Positions 17,510 through 27,640 are shown, counted from the first letter of the stretch. The stretch is 64,000 nucleotides of DNA from JAEUMD01 sp050246945 (GCA_050246945.1 JBFWVC010000010.1:1-64000); one strand, 5' to 3'. Translations and numbers: made by a program. Notes: generated by a model not told the origin, from the sequence alone.

Positions 17510-18802
17510 ATGGCCGACGTCAGCGATGTGAAATTTGCAACTTTGGCGGTCCATGCGGGTGCCGCGCCCGATCCATCTACGGGCGCGCGAGCAACGCCGA
17601 TCTACCAGACTACGTCTTATGTGTTCAACGATGCGGATCATGCGGCGGCTCTTTTCGGGCTTGAGGTATTCGGCAACATCTACACGCGAATAATGAACCC
17701 CACGCAGGCGGTGTTGGAGGCCCGCATTGCGGCTCTCGAGGGCGGAACGGCGGCGCTGGCGCTGGCGTCCGGACATTCGGCACAATTCCTCGTCTTCCAC
17801 ACACTCCTGGAACCGGGTGACGAGTTCGTTGCCGGACGCCAGCTGTACGGCGGCTCGATCAACCAGTTCAACCATTCGTTCAAGAAGTTCAATTGGAACG
17901 TCGCGTGGGCAGATTCGACTGATCCGGCATCGTTCGAGGCGGCAATCACTGAAAAGACGCGCGCGATTTTTATCGAATCGATCGCCAATCCCGGCGGCAT
18001 CGTCGTCGACATTCCCGCAATCGCTGCCATCGCGAAGAAGGCAGGCGTACCCCTGATCGTCGACAACACGCTGGCCTCGCCCTTCCTGTGCCGGCCCAAG
18101 GAGCATGGTGCCGACATCATCGTTCACTCCTTGACGAAATTCCTTGGCGGACAGGGCAACTCAATTGGCGGCGCCCTCGTCGATTGTGGAACCTTCGACT
18201 GGCTCGGCGCCCGGCACCGCTACAAGACGCTGGTGGAGCCCAATGCTTCGTACGGCGGCATTGTGCTCGGCGAGACGTTCGGCAACTTTGCTTTTGCCAT
18301 CGCCGCCCGCGTCATGGGATTACGCGATCTGGGTCCCGCGATTTCTCCCTTCAATGCATTCCTGATCCTCAATGGTGTTGAAACGTTGCATTTGCGAATG
18401 CAGCGCCACTGCGAGAATACATTGGCCGTCGCCCAATTCCTCGAGCGCCACCCGGCCGTGGCCTGGGTCAACTATGCCGGTCTTCCCGAAAATGCTTATC
18501 ACGCACTCCACAAGAAGATCTGCCCGAAAGGAGCCGGTGCGGTCTTTACGTTCGGCCTGAAGGGCGGATATGACGCTGGTGTGAAGCTCGTCGCGCACCT
18601 GAAGCTCTTCTCGCATCTGGCCAACATTGGCGATACCAAGAGCCTGGTGATACATCCTGCCTCGACTACGCACCGCCAGCTGACCCATGAGCAGCGTCTC
18701 GCAGCCGGTGCGGGCCCCGATGTCGTGCGATTGTCCGTCGGCATCGAGGACAAGGATGACATCATCGCAGACCTTGCGCAGGCTTTGCAGCAGGTGGCCT
18801 GA
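17510..18802 (+). CDS. metY: O-acetylhomoserine sulfhydrylase / aminocarboxypropyltransferase (MetY)
   Basis: This 430-residue PLP enzyme makes homocysteine (or methionine) from O-acetylhomoserine and sulfide (or methanethiol). It has the Cys/Met-metabolism fold: ATPIYQTTSYVF near the N-terminus, LASGHSAQFLVF, then the PLP lysine in HSLTKFLGGQGNSIGG. The C-terminal part (SLVIHPASTTHRQL, VRLSVGIED) is typical. The ATG at 17510 follows AAGGAGAACGAT. The reading frame opens earlier at 17456, but that start lacks a ribosome site. I checked the leader for a SAM-II riboswitch and found no good match. Confidence 0.95.
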   Translation: MADVSDVKFATLAVHAGAAPDPSTGARATPIYQTTSYVFNDADHAAALFGLEVFGNIYTRIMNPTQAVLEARIAALEGGTAALALASGHSAQFLVFHTLLEPGDEFVAGRQLYGGSINQFNHSFKKFNWNVAWADSTDPASFEAAITEKTRAIFIESIANPGGIVVDIPAIAAIAKKAGVPLIVDNTLASPFLCRPKEHGADIIVHSLTKFLGGQGNSIGGALVDCGTFDWLGARHRYKTLVEPNASYGGIVLGETFGNFAFAIAARVMGLRDLGPAISPFNAFLILNGVETLHLRMQRHCENTLAVAQFLERHPAVAWVNYAGLPENAYHALHKKICPKGAGAVFTFGLKGGYDAGVKLVAHLKLFSHLANIGDTKSLVIHPASTTHRQLTHEQRLAAGAGPDVVRLSVGIEDKDDIIADLAQALQQVA

Positions 18803-18871
18803 GAACCTCATGATGCCGGCCCGTGTCACGGCGATGCGGCATACAATAAGATGATACAACCGGGAGCTTGA

Positions 18872-19207
18872 ATGAGCGACGACACGGAATGGAAATATCA
18901 ACTCGTCATCCAGTTTGATGACGAGATGGGCAATGCGCTCGACAACCTGATCGAATTTGAGGACGAGCTGATCGAACTGCTGGACGGAGTCGCCGAGGTC
19001 GAAGGCCACGATGTCGGATCTGGCACGGCCAACCTCTTCATCATGACGAACACCCCAAAGAAGCTGTGGGAGCGTCTCGAGCCTTTGATCGAGGAAACCG
19101 ACAGGCATGAGTTGGAGCCGCTTGCAGCAGCCTATTCCGAGATGGAAGACGATGACTTCACCGTGCTCTGGCCGTCCGACTACGAGGGCGAGTTCAAGGT
19201 CGGTTGA
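18872..19207 (+). CDS. Small acidic hypothetical protein (111 aa)
   Basis: This 111-residue, strongly acidic protein (MSDDTEWKYQLVIQFDDEM) has no signal peptide or helix-spanning segment. It contains LDNLIEFEDELIELL, an ANLFIMTN strand and WERLEPLIEETDRHELEPLAAAYSEM, suggesting a compact alpha/beta cytoplasmic protein. Proteins of this general look appear in many Proteobacteria as conserved hypotheticals, and I cannot give it a function. It follows metY by 70 bases and may be co-transcribed; a strong hairpin ends the region just downstream. Confidence 0.8.
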   Translation: MSDDTEWKYQLVIQFDDEMGNALDNLIEFEDELIELLDGVAEVEGHDVGSGTANLFIMTNTPKKLWERLEPLIEETDRHELEPLAAAYSEMEDDDFTVLWPSDYEGEFKVG

Positions 19208-19255
19208 CGCAGGCCGATTTCCTCTGGCCTGCACGGAGGTCCGGACCCTCAGGCG

Positions 19256-19289
19256 ATGAAAGCCCGCGGCGATTGCTGCGGGCTTTCAT
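19256..19289. terminator. Bidirectional terminator between convergent genes
   Basis: A 12-bp perfect stem (ATGAAAGCCCGC / GCGGGCTTTCAT) with a 10-base loop lies between the acidic-protein gene on the plus strand and phaC on the minus strand. The stem's own A/T ends could act as short U-runs in both directions. Confidence 0.75.
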
Positions 19290-19325
19290 GGAATGGCAAA
19301 CATAAGGGCGGGAAGGTGCGGCGAA

Positions 19326-21140
19326 CTACGATTTCGCCTTCACGTACGAACCGGGCGCATCCTCGATCGCGCCGAGCTTCTCGCCGGGCTCGCGCGGCAG
19401 TGTCCAGGCTCCCGACTGGCGAGCGAGCCACTCCGCCCAGTGAGGCCACCAGGAGCCCGGCGTCTCACGTGCCATCGTGGTCCATTCCTCGAGCGTTTCG
19501 GCCGCGGCCTTCGGCGCCGTCCAGTACTGGTACTTGATCTTGTCTGGCGGATTGATGACGCCAGCGATGTGGCCGGAGCCGGCGAGCACGTATTCGACCG
19601 GGCCGCCGAACAATCTCGATCCGATGAACACCGACTTGGCCGGAGCGATATGGTCCTCCTTGGCAGCCAGGTGATAGATCGGCAAGCGCACCTTGCCGAG
19701 ATCGAGCGGCGTGCCGGCGATCTTCAACTGCCGGTTGGCCAGCTTGTTCTCGTGATAGAACGCGCGCAGGTAGAAGTTGTGGTTGGCGGCCGGCATCCGC
19801 GTCGAATCCTGGTTCCAGTAAAGTAAGTCGAACGGGAACGGCTTCTTGCCGAGCAGGTAGTTGTTGACCACGTACGGCCAGATGAGGTCGCGCGGCCGCA
19901 TCATGTTGAACACGTTCGCCATGCGCGAGCCGTCGAGATAACCGCGCTCGGCCATCATTTCTTCAAGGCTCTTCAGCTGCGTGTCATCGATGAAGATCAG
20001 AAGGTCGCCGGCTTTCGAGAAGTCCACCTGTGTGGTGAGGAAGGTCGCCGAGATGTACGGCTGCTCGCCGCGTGCAGCCAGATAGGCCAGTGTCGTCGAC
20101 AATAGGGTGCCGCCGACACAATAACCGAGCGCATTGCATTTCGGCACTCCCGACTCCCGGCGTACGGCATCCGTCGCCGCCAGCACACCCTCCTTCATGT
20201 AGTCCTCGAAGGTCTTGTGTGAGAGGCGCTGGTCCGGGTTCACCCACGAGATGAGGAACACGGTGAAACCCTGCTCGACGGCCCATCGCACGAAGCTCTT
20301 GGGCGGCGTCAGGTCGAGGATGTAGAACTTGTTGATCCACGGCGGCACGATCAGCAGCGGCACCTCGCGCACCTTGTCGGTCGTGGGCGAGTATTGGATC
20401 AACTGCATGATCTCGTTCTGGTAGACGATTTTGCCCGGCGTCACCGCGAGGTTTCGGCCGACTTCGAATGCGGCCGTATCTGTCTGGCTGATCTTCAGCA
20501 GATCGCCGGATTTCTCCATGTCCTCCACGAAGTGACTCATGCCCTGCACGAGGTTCTTCGCATTCGACTGGAATGTCTCGCGTACCACCTCCGGGTTCGT
20601 CAGCGGGAAGTTGGATGGCGAAAGAGCGCTCGAGACCTGCCGGAAATAGAAGTCCGCCTTCTGCTTTGTACGTTCGTCGAGACCGTCTGTATTGTCGAGG
20701 ATGGACTCGGCCCAGTGCGTGGTCAGCAGGTAGGCCTGCTTCCAGAAATCGAAGTAGGGATTGGACGACCACTCCGGATCCTTGAAGCGGTTGTCGCCGG
20801 CATCCGGCTCCGCCACAGGATTGATCTCTTGTCCGAGCATCCGCCTCAGCGTGTTGTTCCAAAGCTCGGCATAAGAGCGCATAAGGCTGCCTTGCGCCTC
20901 TGCCAGCTTGACCGGTTCGCTCATCCAGCGCTGGGCGACCTCGCCCATCGTCTTGGAGGCTTCGGCCAGTTCGCTCGCCGCCGTGAACGGACTCATCTGG
21001 GTGTCCGCCCGCTCCAGGTAGCTGGTCATGGCCCGGCCACCCTCCTCGAACAGCTTAAGGACGTTGCGAGCAAATTCCTCGGGATTGTTGATCCGATAGG
21101 AGGCGAGATCGGGCGTTTCGGGTTTGTTTGGCTTCTGCAT
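19326..21140 (-). CDS. phaC: Class I poly(3-hydroxyalkanoate) synthase PhaC
   Basis: This 604-residue enzyme polymerises (R)-3-hydroxyacyl-CoA into polyester storage granules. The modified lipase box is GYCVGG with catalytic Cys341. The Asp is in the HLAAKEDHIAP region and the His in GSGHIAGVINPP. The N-terminal domain and the core opening (LLIVPPWINKFYILDL) fit class I enzymes that work without PhaE or PhaR, and the length is normal. The chosen ATG at 21140 has GAAGG upstream; the frame extends 51 codons further without support. No other pha gene is visible next to it. Confidence 0.96.
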   Translation of the reverse strand: MQKPNKPETPDLASYRINNPEEFARNVLKLFEEGGRAMTSYLERADTQMSPFTAASELAEASKTMGEVAQRWMSEPVKLAEAQGSLMRSYAELWNNTLRRMLGQEINPVAEPDAGDNRFKDPEWSSNPYFDFWKQAYLLTTHWAESILDNTDGLDERTKQKADFYFRQVSSALSPSNFPLTNPEVVRETFQSNAKNLVQGMSHFVEDMEKSGDLLKISQTDTAAFEVGRNLAVTPGKIVYQNEIMQLIQYSPTTDKVREVPLLIVPPWINKFYILDLTPPKSFVRWAVEQGFTVFLISWVNPDQRLSHKTFEDYMKEGVLAATDAVRRESGVPKCNALGYCVGGTLLSTTLAYLAARGEQPYISATFLTTQVDFSKAGDLLIFIDDTQLKSLEEMMAERGYLDGSRMANVFNMMRPRDLIWPYVVNNYLLGKKPFPFDLLYWNQDSTRMPAANHNFYLRAFYHENKLANRQLKIAGTPLDLGKVRLPIYHLAAKEDHIAPAKSVFIGSRLFGGPVEYVLAGSGHIAGVINPPDKIKYQYWTAPKAAAETLEEWTTMARETPGSWWPHWAEWLARQSGAWTLPREPGEKLGAIEDAPGSYVKAKS

Positions 21141-21358
21141 GGTTGCCTTCTTTGTCAAACGACAGTGCGTCGACGGTCTCTGTGAAGTGGCCTCGACAAC
21201 CGGTCCGCTAACGGAATACCGTATCGATGTATCCGCCGGTAGCGACGGACAGACGGACAGTCGTAAGAGATATTCTGTAGCGGCTACCTGCACATTCTAA
21301 CGGAATCAAGTAGGCATTCCGTAGAGCATTGCCAAAGAAGGGCGGGAAAAGGTTAGCC

Positions 21359-21604
21359 ATGGAGACTGGGAAGCGGGAAGGCAGGGTTGCGCGACAGCGT
21401 GGGATCAGCGTCGGAGCAGTACTGTTTTTCGCTTTAGTTTTATGTGGTTGTGGGCAGGGATCTCAGACGCCGTTGCCCGAGTTGACCCATTTGCCCCCGA
21501 CAGTCTTGAGCCCCCAGCAGCAACAGCAAGCCATTCGCGATCTGGAGGCGGAGCGAGCCCGCCTCGATGCCGCAGCTGCCAAATCGCCGGCCGCGAAGCA
21601 ATAA
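21359..21604 (+). CDS. Small lipoprotein (81 aa)
   Basis: After a basic start (METGKREGRVARQRG) comes a hydrophobic stretch, VGAVLFFALVL, ending in the lipobox LCGC, so the mature protein would be anchored by a lipidated Cys. The mature part of about 55 residues is Pro/Gln-rich at first and then forms an Ala/Arg-rich helix (AIRDLEAERARLDAAAA). Small lipoproteins of this type often sit upstream of the diaminopimelate/threonine-family genes in Alphaproteobacteria, with no assigned function. It starts at ATG 21359; a TTG at 21329 is an alternative. Confidence 0.75.
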   Translation: METGKREGRVARQRGISVGAVLFFALVLCGCGQGSQTPLPELTHLPPTVLSPQQQQQAIRDLEAERARLDAAAAKSPAAKQ

Positions 21605-21891
21605 CCCGGTTCGATCGCGGTGGCGGCAAAGTGGCTGCGACGGCATCTGTGGCTCGTGCGACCATGAGGGGCATTTTGCTGCACAGGATCGAACCGCAAG
21701 GCCGCTTTACCTCGTGCCATCTGGCAGCGTAAATTGGCGCACGAACTCATATAGGAAGAGAATTCCAACAGGCGGGGAGGATGCCGCGCCTCGAACCGGT
21801 ATCCGCACCGGACGAAAGCGCCAACCCGCGAAACATCAAGCCAAGAACGGGCCGGCCGCTCCGTGCAAGGGATCAGACGGGCCCCGTTACC

Positions 21892-23169
21892 ATGGGTAAT
21901 CCAGACCATGGCTCGAGAAAACCTGCAACCGAGAGATCTGTCGTGATCGAGGACTTCCACAGTATCAAGCGCCTGCCGCCCTACGTCTTCGCCGAAGTCA
22001 ACCGCCTGAAGGGCGAGGCGCGAGCGCGCGGTGCCGACATCATTGACCTGGGCATGGGCAATCCGGACCTGCCGACACCCCAGCACATCACCGACAAGCT
22101 CATTGATACGGTGGGCAAGCCGCGCACCAACAGGTATTCCGCGTCGAAGGGCATTCCCGGCCTGCGCCGGGCCCAGGCGGCCTATTACGAGCGCCGCTTC
22201 GGCGTCAAGCTCAACCCCGAGACTCAGATCGTCGCCACTTTGGGCTCCAAGGAGGGCTTCGCCAATATGGCCCAGGCGATCACCGCACCGGGCGACGTGA
22301 TCATCGTGCCGAACCCGACTTATCCCATTCACGAGTTCGGCTTCCTGATTTCGGGCGCCTCCGTCCGCCACATCCCGGCGAGCACAGGCGAGGATTTCCT
22401 GCGCGCAGTCGACCGTGCCTGCCGGCACACGATCCCCAAGCCAATTGCGATGGTGCTGTCCTACCCGTCCAACCCGACCGCGATGGTGGCCGACCTCGAC
22501 TTTTACAAGGGCGCCGTCGAACTCGCCAAGAAGTTGGGCATCATCATCCTGTCGGACCTCGCCTATGCGGAGGTGTATTTCGACGACAATCCGCCGCCGT
22601 CGGTCCTTCAGGTGCCCGGCGCGCTCGATGTAACGGTCGAGTTCACCTCGCTGTCCAAGACATACTCGATGCCCGGTTGGCGCATGGGCTTCGCCGTCGG
22701 CAACGAGCGCCTCATCAATGCGCTGGCCCGCGTGAAATCCTATCTCGATTACGGTGCCTTCACGCCGATCCAGGTAGCCGCTGCCGCCGCGCTCAACGGT
22801 CCGCAGGACTGCGTCGATGAGGTTCGCCAGATCTACAAGCGCCGCCGCGACGTGCTCGTCGAGAGCTTTGCACGCGCGGGCTGGGACATCCCTCCGCCAC
22901 CCGCCACCATGTTCGCTTGGGCGCCAATCCCGGAGAAATTCAAATCGCTGGGTTCGGTCGAGTTCTCAAAGCTGATGATCGAGAAGGCGGACGTCGCGGT
23001 TTCGCCGGGTCTCGGCTTCGGCGAGTATGGCGAAGGTTACGTGCGCATCGCGCTCGTCGAGAACGAGCACCGCATCCGTCAGGCTGCGCGCAATCTCAAA
23101 AAGTTCCTCGCCCAGTCACCGGAAACGTTGCATAACGTGATCCCCATCCCGCAAAAAGCTTCCCGCTAG
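21892..23169 (+). CDS. Class I/II PLP aminotransferase (AlaC-like)
   Basis: This aminotransferase of fold type I is about 425 residues. The core begins FHSIKRLPPYVFAEVNRLKGEARARG, then DLGMGNPDLPTP, and the PLP lysine lies in SLSKTYSMPGWRMGF. The C-terminal Arg region is YVRIALVENEHRIRQA. These features match glutamate-pyruvate aminotransferase AlaC and the related LL-diaminopimelate aminotransferase-like enzymes of Alphaproteobacteria. The start is uncertain: ATG 21892 is used here, but GTG 21943, just before the conserved core and after GAGAG, is equally plausible. It lies 12 bases before hom, so the two probably share a transcript. Confidence 0.9.
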   Translation: MGNPDHGSRKPATERSVVIEDFHSIKRLPPYVFAEVNRLKGEARARGADIIDLGMGNPDLPTPQHITDKLIDTVGKPRTNRYSASKGIPGLRRAQAAYYERRFGVKLNPETQIVATLGSKEGFANMAQAITAPGDVIIVPNPTYPIHEFGFLISGASVRHIPASTGEDFLRAVDRACRHTIPKPIAMVLSYPSNPTAMVADLDFYKGAVELAKKLGIIILSDLAYAEVYFDDNPPPSVLQVPGALDVTVEFTSLSKTYSMPGWRMGFAVGNERLINALARVKSYLDYGAFTPIQVAAAAALNGPQDCVDEVRQIYKRRRDVLVESFARAGWDIPPPPATMFAWAPIPEKFKSLGSVEFSKLMIEKADVAVSPGLGFGEYGEGYVRIALVENEHRIRQAARNLKKFLAQSPETLHNVIPIPQKASR

Positions 23170-23181
23170 ACGCCTTCGATC

Positions 23182-24510
23182 ATGACAGCGCCCTTGAAAC
23201 TCGGCATCGCCGGGCTTGGTACCGTCGGTGCCGGACTCGTTCGGCTCATCAGTGAGAACGGTGAGCATCTCGCTGCGGCGCTTGGCCGCCGCATCGAGGT
23301 TGCCGCTGTCGCCGCGCGTGATCAGGCCAAGAAGCGCGACTGCGATGTCTCGGCTGCCCGTTGGTTCGATGATCCCGTTGCGCTCGCCAAATCGGATGGC
23401 ATCGATGTGTTCGTCGAGTTGATAGGCGGCGACGAGGGGCCTGCGCGTCAGTCCGTCGAGGCGGCACTGAAGTCTGGCAAACATGTGGTGACCGCCAATA
23501 AGGCCCTGCTCGCCCGTCACGGCGTGGCACTGGCGCGCATGGCCGAGCAAGTCGGCGTCTCGCTCGATTTCGAGGCGGCCGTTGCCGGCGGCATCCCGGT
23601 CATCAAGACGTTGCGCGAGAGCCTCCTCTCGAACCGCGTTTCACGGATCTACGGCATCCTGAATGGCACCTGCAACTTCATCCTGACCAAGATGCAGGCT
23701 GAGGCGCTGCCCTTCGCCGAAGTTCTGGCCGAGGCGCAGCGCCTGGGCTATGCGGAAGCCGATCCCACCTTCGATATTGGCGGCTTCGATACGGCCCACA
23801 AGCTCACCATCCTGACGAGTCTGGCCTTCGGCACTGAGGTCGCGCTCGACGAGATCCACGTCGAGGGCATCGAGAAGATCACCGACGCCGATATCCAGGC
23901 CGCCGACGAATTAGGCTATCGCATCAAGCTGTTGGGTGTTGCCTTGCGCACAGCCTCTGGCGGCATTGAAGCGCGCGTCAATCCGGCGATGGTGCCCAAG
24001 CACTCAGCGATTGCCGAAGTCTCTGGCGTCACCAATTGTCTGGCGATCGACGGCGACAGGGTTGGCAATCTGCTGCTCGTCGGTCCGGGAGCCGGCGGCA
24101 ACGCTACCGCTTCGGCCGTTGCCAGCGACATCATCGACATCGCCCGCGGCCTGGTGGTGCCGCCGTTTGTGGTGCCGGTTTCCCATCTCAAGGTCCACAC
24201 GCGCGCCCGTCTTGGGGAGCACCAGGGCGCCTATTACGTGCGCCTGTCCGTCTACGACAAGCCCGGCGCCATGGCGGCCATCGCCAAGCGCATGGGAGAC
24301 CGTGGCGTTTCGCTGGAATCGATCGTGCAGCGCCGCGCCAAGAGCGCATTGCCGGGCACCGGCAAGCGCGGTGAGCCTGGCACACCGGCGACCGTGACAC
24401 TCATTACGCACGACACCACCGAGGAAGCGATCCGCGGCGCCCTGGAAGCCATCGAGTCCGATGGCAACGTTTCGGAAAGTCCTCAGATGATCCGCATCGA
24501 GGCGATGTGA
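23182..24510 (+). CDS. hom: Homoserine dehydrogenase
   Basis: This 442-residue enzyme reduces aspartate semialdehyde to homoserine, the branch to threonine and methionine. It has an N-terminal NAD(P) fold (GIAGLGTVGAGLV), the conserved VTANKALLARHG, and the catalytic domain GILNGTCNFILTKM with GFDTAHKLTIL. A C-terminal ACT domain for threonine feedback follows (YYVRLSVYDKPGAMAAIAKRM). Length and domains are standard. It follows the aminotransferase by 12 bases and precedes glpX. With metY nearby, the window contains two steps of methionine supply. Confidence 0.97.
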   Translation: MTAPLKLGIAGLGTVGAGLVRLISENGEHLAAALGRRIEVAAVAARDQAKKRDCDVSAARWFDDPVALAKSDGIDVFVELIGGDEGPARQSVEAALKSGKHVVTANKALLARHGVALARMAEQVGVSLDFEAAVAGGIPVIKTLRESLLSNRVSRIYGILNGTCNFILTKMQAEALPFAEVLAEAQRLGYAEADPTFDIGGFDTAHKLTILTSLAFGTEVALDEIHVEGIEKITDADIQAADELGYRIKLLGVALRTASGGIEARVNPAMVPKHSAIAEVSGVTNCLAIDGDRVGNLLLVGPGAGGNATASAVASDIIDIARGLVVPPFVVPVSHLKVHTRARLGEHQGAYYVRLSVYDKPGAMAAIAKRMGDRGVSLESIVQRRAKSALPGTGKRGEPGTPATVTLITHDTTEEAIRGALEAIESDGNVSESPQMIRIEAM

Positions 24511-24587
24511 ACCCACGCGGGTTTGGCGCGGCGACTGCGCGCCGGCCGCGAGAGCCGGCCGCGAGACAGGCACGAGGAGAACGAACA

Positions 24588-25571
24588 ATGGCGAACGAAG
24601 GCGGTGGCCTTGACCGGGTCCTGGTTCTGGAAGTGGCGCGCGTGACGGAAGCCGCAGCCATCGCAGCCGCGCGCTTGCGAGGGCGAGGCAACGAGAAGGC
24701 GGCCGACAAGGCGGCCGTCGATGCCATGCGCCGAGAACTGGCCCGCGTCGCCATCAAGGGTCGAGTCGTCATCGGCGAGGGCGAGATGGACGAGGCGCCC
24801 ATGCTCTATATCGGCGAGGAAGTAGGCAGCGGCGAAGGACCCGACGTCGACATCGCCGTCGATCCCCTTGAAGGCACCACCATCTGCGCCAAGGCGATGC
24901 CGAATGCGCTCGCCGTTCTCGCCATTTCGGAGCGCGGAGGCCTTCTGCACGCGCCCGACATGTACATGGACAAGATCGCCATCGGCCCCGGCTATCCGCC
25001 AGGCATCGTCGATCTCGACAAGTCCCCCGCCGACAATCTCCAGGCGCTCGCCGATGCCAAGGGCGTGCCGATCGGGCAGATCACGGCCTGCATCCTCGAC
25101 CGCGCCCGCCACGCCGAGCTGATCAAAGCGGTTCGCGATGCCGGCGCCGCAATCCGCCTCATTCCTGACGGCGACATTGCCGGCGTCATCTGGACGACGG
25201 ACCCGCGCGAGACCGGCATCGACATCTACATGGGGTCTGGCGGCGCGCCTGAGGGCGTGCTGGCGGCTGCCGCGCTCCGCTGCATCGGCGGCCAGATCCA
25301 GGGCCGTCTGCTGCCGGCCAACAAGGAGGAGCGCGATCGCGCCGCCAGCATGGGCATCACCGACATCAACCGCAAGTTTACGCTTGAGGAAATGGCTTCG
25401 TCCGACGTCATCTTTGCGGCGACCGGCGTAACTGACGGATCGCTGCTTGACGGCGTCCACTTCCACGACGCTGCGGCCGAAACAGAGACGGTTGTCATGC
25501 GCTCGCTCACACGCACGGTGCGCCGCATCCGCACCACCGTGCAGGATGTCGAGGCGCGTTTTCCCGCCTGA
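24588..25571 (+). CDS. glpX: Class II fructose-1,6-bisphosphatase (GlpX)
   Basis: This 327-residue enzyme hydrolyses fructose-1,6-bisphosphate in gluconeogenesis; in some relatives it also acts on sedoheptulose bisphosphate. Key motifs are GRVVIGEGEMDEAPMLYIGE, the metal site DPLEGTTICAK and GSGGAPEGVLAAAALRC. The ATG at 24588 follows GAGGAGAACGAAC. The frame extends 27 codons upstream with a composition unlike the protein, so I excluded it. It lies between hom and recJ, a gene order common in Hyphomicrobiales. Confidence 0.96.
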   Translation: MANEGGGLDRVLVLEVARVTEAAAIAAARLRGRGNEKAADKAAVDAMRRELARVAIKGRVVIGEGEMDEAPMLYIGEEVGSGEGPDVDIAVDPLEGTTICAKAMPNALAVLAISERGGLLHAPDMYMDKIAIGPGYPPGIVDLDKSPADNLQALADAKGVPIGQITACILDRARHAELIKAVRDAGAAIRLIPDGDIAGVIWTTDPRETGIDIYMGSGGAPEGVLAAAALRCIGGQIQGRLLPANKEERDRAASMGITDINRKFTLEEMASSDVIFAATGVTDGSLLDGVHFHDAAAETETVVMRSLTRTVRRIRTTVQDVEARFPA

Positions 25572-25771
25572 GGTCATCGCCGCACCCTGGTGAAACGACA
25601 AAGTCTGAGCGTCTGATGCGAAAAATCTGCGTTGGCGGTAAGGGCGCGAATAAGGTCACCGGCATTCCGCCCACGGCGCCTTCGCTTCCCGGCCCCAGCC
25701 GTCCCCAGAAATCGGTCCCCGGCCAGGGCCCGCGTGCTCGAATCGGCTTAGAAGCCGAGTCGGAGGGGAAG

Positions 25772-27640
25772 ATGTCCGCACAACCCAACATGAAGCTGGC
25801 AAATGTATCCATCGACCGCGATGGCGACGAGGCCGGCACTGCCTTTCTGGGCGTGACCCGGTCGGTGCGCGGGTATGTCTGGCAAGAGCGTCTGCTGCCG
25901 TCTGCGCGAATGATGGCCGATGCGATTTCGCAGCGCCACGGCTTGCCCGAGATCCTGGGACGCATCCTTGCCGCCCGCGGCGTCGGGCTCGACGAGGTGG
26001 AATCCGTCCTCGACCCCACGCTCAAGGCGCTGATGCCGGACCCAAGCACCCTCGTCGGGATGGACGCCGCCGCGGCACGTCTGGCCGATGCGATCCAGCA
26101 GCGCCAGCCGGTGGCGATCTTTGGCGACTACGACGTTGATGGAGCCTGTTCGTCGGCGCTGATGAAGCGCTTTCTCGATCACCACGGCGCTCCCTCGCGC
26201 ATCTACATCCCCGACCGCATCTTCGAGGGCTATGGGCCGAACCCCGCCGCCATCGAGGCGCTGGTAAAGGAAGGCGCACGTCTCATCGTAACGGTCGATT
26301 GCGGAACGACCAGCTTTGCCCCGCTTCAGGTCGCGCGCGATCTCAACACCGATGTGATCGTCATCGACCACCACCAGGCGGATGAGACGCTCCCGCCAGC
26401 GGTCGCTGTCGTGAATCCAAATCGCCAGGACTGCCTTTCCGGCCTCGGTCACCTGTGCGCGGCTGGCGTCGTCTTCATGGTGCTCGTGGCGACGCAGCGC
26501 GCCTTGCGCAACCGTGGTCATTACATGGACAGCACGATGCCGTCGTCGTTGCTGGACCTGCTCGATCTCGTGGCGCTGGCCACGGTCGCCGACGTCGTTC
26601 CCCTGCAGGGGCTCAACCGTGCCTACGTCATGCAGGGCCTGAAGGTCATGCACGCTCGCAACAACACCGGCCTCAAGGCGCTGTTCGACGTCGCCGGCCT
26701 CGACACCGCGCCGCGGCCCTATCACTTAGGCTTCATCCTGGGGCCGCGCATAAATGCCGGAGGCCGCATCGGCGACGCAGCACTGGGGGCCCGTTTGCTT
26801 GCGACCGAGGACGAGGTCGAGGCGGCCAAGATCGCCGCGCTGCTAGACAAGCTCAATCGCGAGCGCAAGGCCATCGAAACCGAGATGCTGGAAGAAGCCA
26901 TGGCAGAGGCCGACCGCATGGTCGAGGTCGATCCCGATTTGCCGATGCTGATCGTCGGCTCGCCCTCCTGGCACAAGGGTGTGGTGGGTCTTGTCGCCAG
27001 CCGCTTGACGGAACGTTTCCGCCGTCCTTCATGCGTCATTTCGTGGGAACAGGAGGCAGGCGCGGAAGGGCAGGGGACGGGATCGCTGCGCTCGATTGCC
27101 GGTGTTGACATCGGCACTGCGGTGCGCGCGGCGATGGCGGCAGGCCTTCTCGTCAAAGGCGGCGGCCATGCGATGGCTGCGGGCCTCACGGTGACTCGCG
27201 AGCGGTTCGAGGACTTGAAATCCTACATGACCGAACGCCTCCGCTCCACCGCGACGAGCGCGCGCCGGTCGGCGGTCCTGGAGATCGACGGCGCGCTGAT
27301 GCCCGCTGCCGCCAACGATTCGCTGATAAGTCTGCTCGAGCGGGCCGGACCCTATGGCCAGGGCAACCCGCAGCCGCGTTTTGCATTTCCTTCCCATCGC
27401 GTGCGCTTTGCCAAGGTCGTCGGCGAGGCACACGTGCGCTGCGTGCTGGAGGCCGCCGACGGCTCACGCCTGGACGCGATCGCATTTCGCGCAGCCGGCC
27501 AGCCGCTGGGCGGTTTGCTGGTCAACGCGGGTGGCATGCCGCTGCACATCGCCGGGCAGCTTCGCAAGGACACCTGGGGTGGCCGCAACCGCATCGAAGT
27601 GCAGATTGACGACGCCGCCGATCCTCTCCAGCAGGGATAG
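25772..27640 (+). CDS. recJ: Single-stranded-DNA exonuclease RecJ
   Basis: This DHH-family 5'-3' ssDNA exonuclease of recombination and mismatch repair is about 622 residues. Catalytic motifs include FGDYDVDGACSSALM, VTVDCGTT, VIDHHQADE and the DHHA1 motif KGGGHAMAAG. A C-terminal OB-like region follows (PQPRFAFPSHRVRFAKVVGEAHVRC). I chose ATG 25772 after CGGAGGGGA; the frame starts at 25616 with low-complexity residues. It is the last gene of the conserved block before the tRNA. Confidence 0.96.
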   Translation: MSAQPNMKLANVSIDRDGDEAGTAFLGVTRSVRGYVWQERLLPSARMMADAISQRHGLPEILGRILAARGVGLDEVESVLDPTLKALMPDPSTLVGMDAAAARLADAIQQRQPVAIFGDYDVDGACSSALMKRFLDHHGAPSRIYIPDRIFEGYGPNPAAIEALVKEGARLIVTVDCGTTSFAPLQVARDLNTDVIVIDHHQADETLPPAVAVVNPNRQDCLSGLGHLCAAGVVFMVLVATQRALRNRGHYMDSTMPSSLLDLLDLVALATVADVVPLQGLNRAYVMQGLKVMHARNNTGLKALFDVAGLDTAPRPYHLGFILGPRINAGGRIGDAALGARLLATEDEVEAAKIAALLDKLNRERKAIETEMLEEAMAEADRMVEVDPDLPMLIVGSPSWHKGVVGLVASRLTERFRRPSCVISWEQEAGAEGQGTGSLRSIAGVDIGTAVRAAMAAGLLVKGGGHAMAAGLTVTRERFEDLKSYMTERLRSTATSARRSAVLEIDGALMPAAANDSLISLLERAGPYGQGNPQPRFAFPSHRVRFAKVVGEAHVRCVLEAADGSRLDAIAFRAAGQPLGGLLVNAGGMPLHIAGQLRKDTWGGRNRIEVQIDDAADPLQQG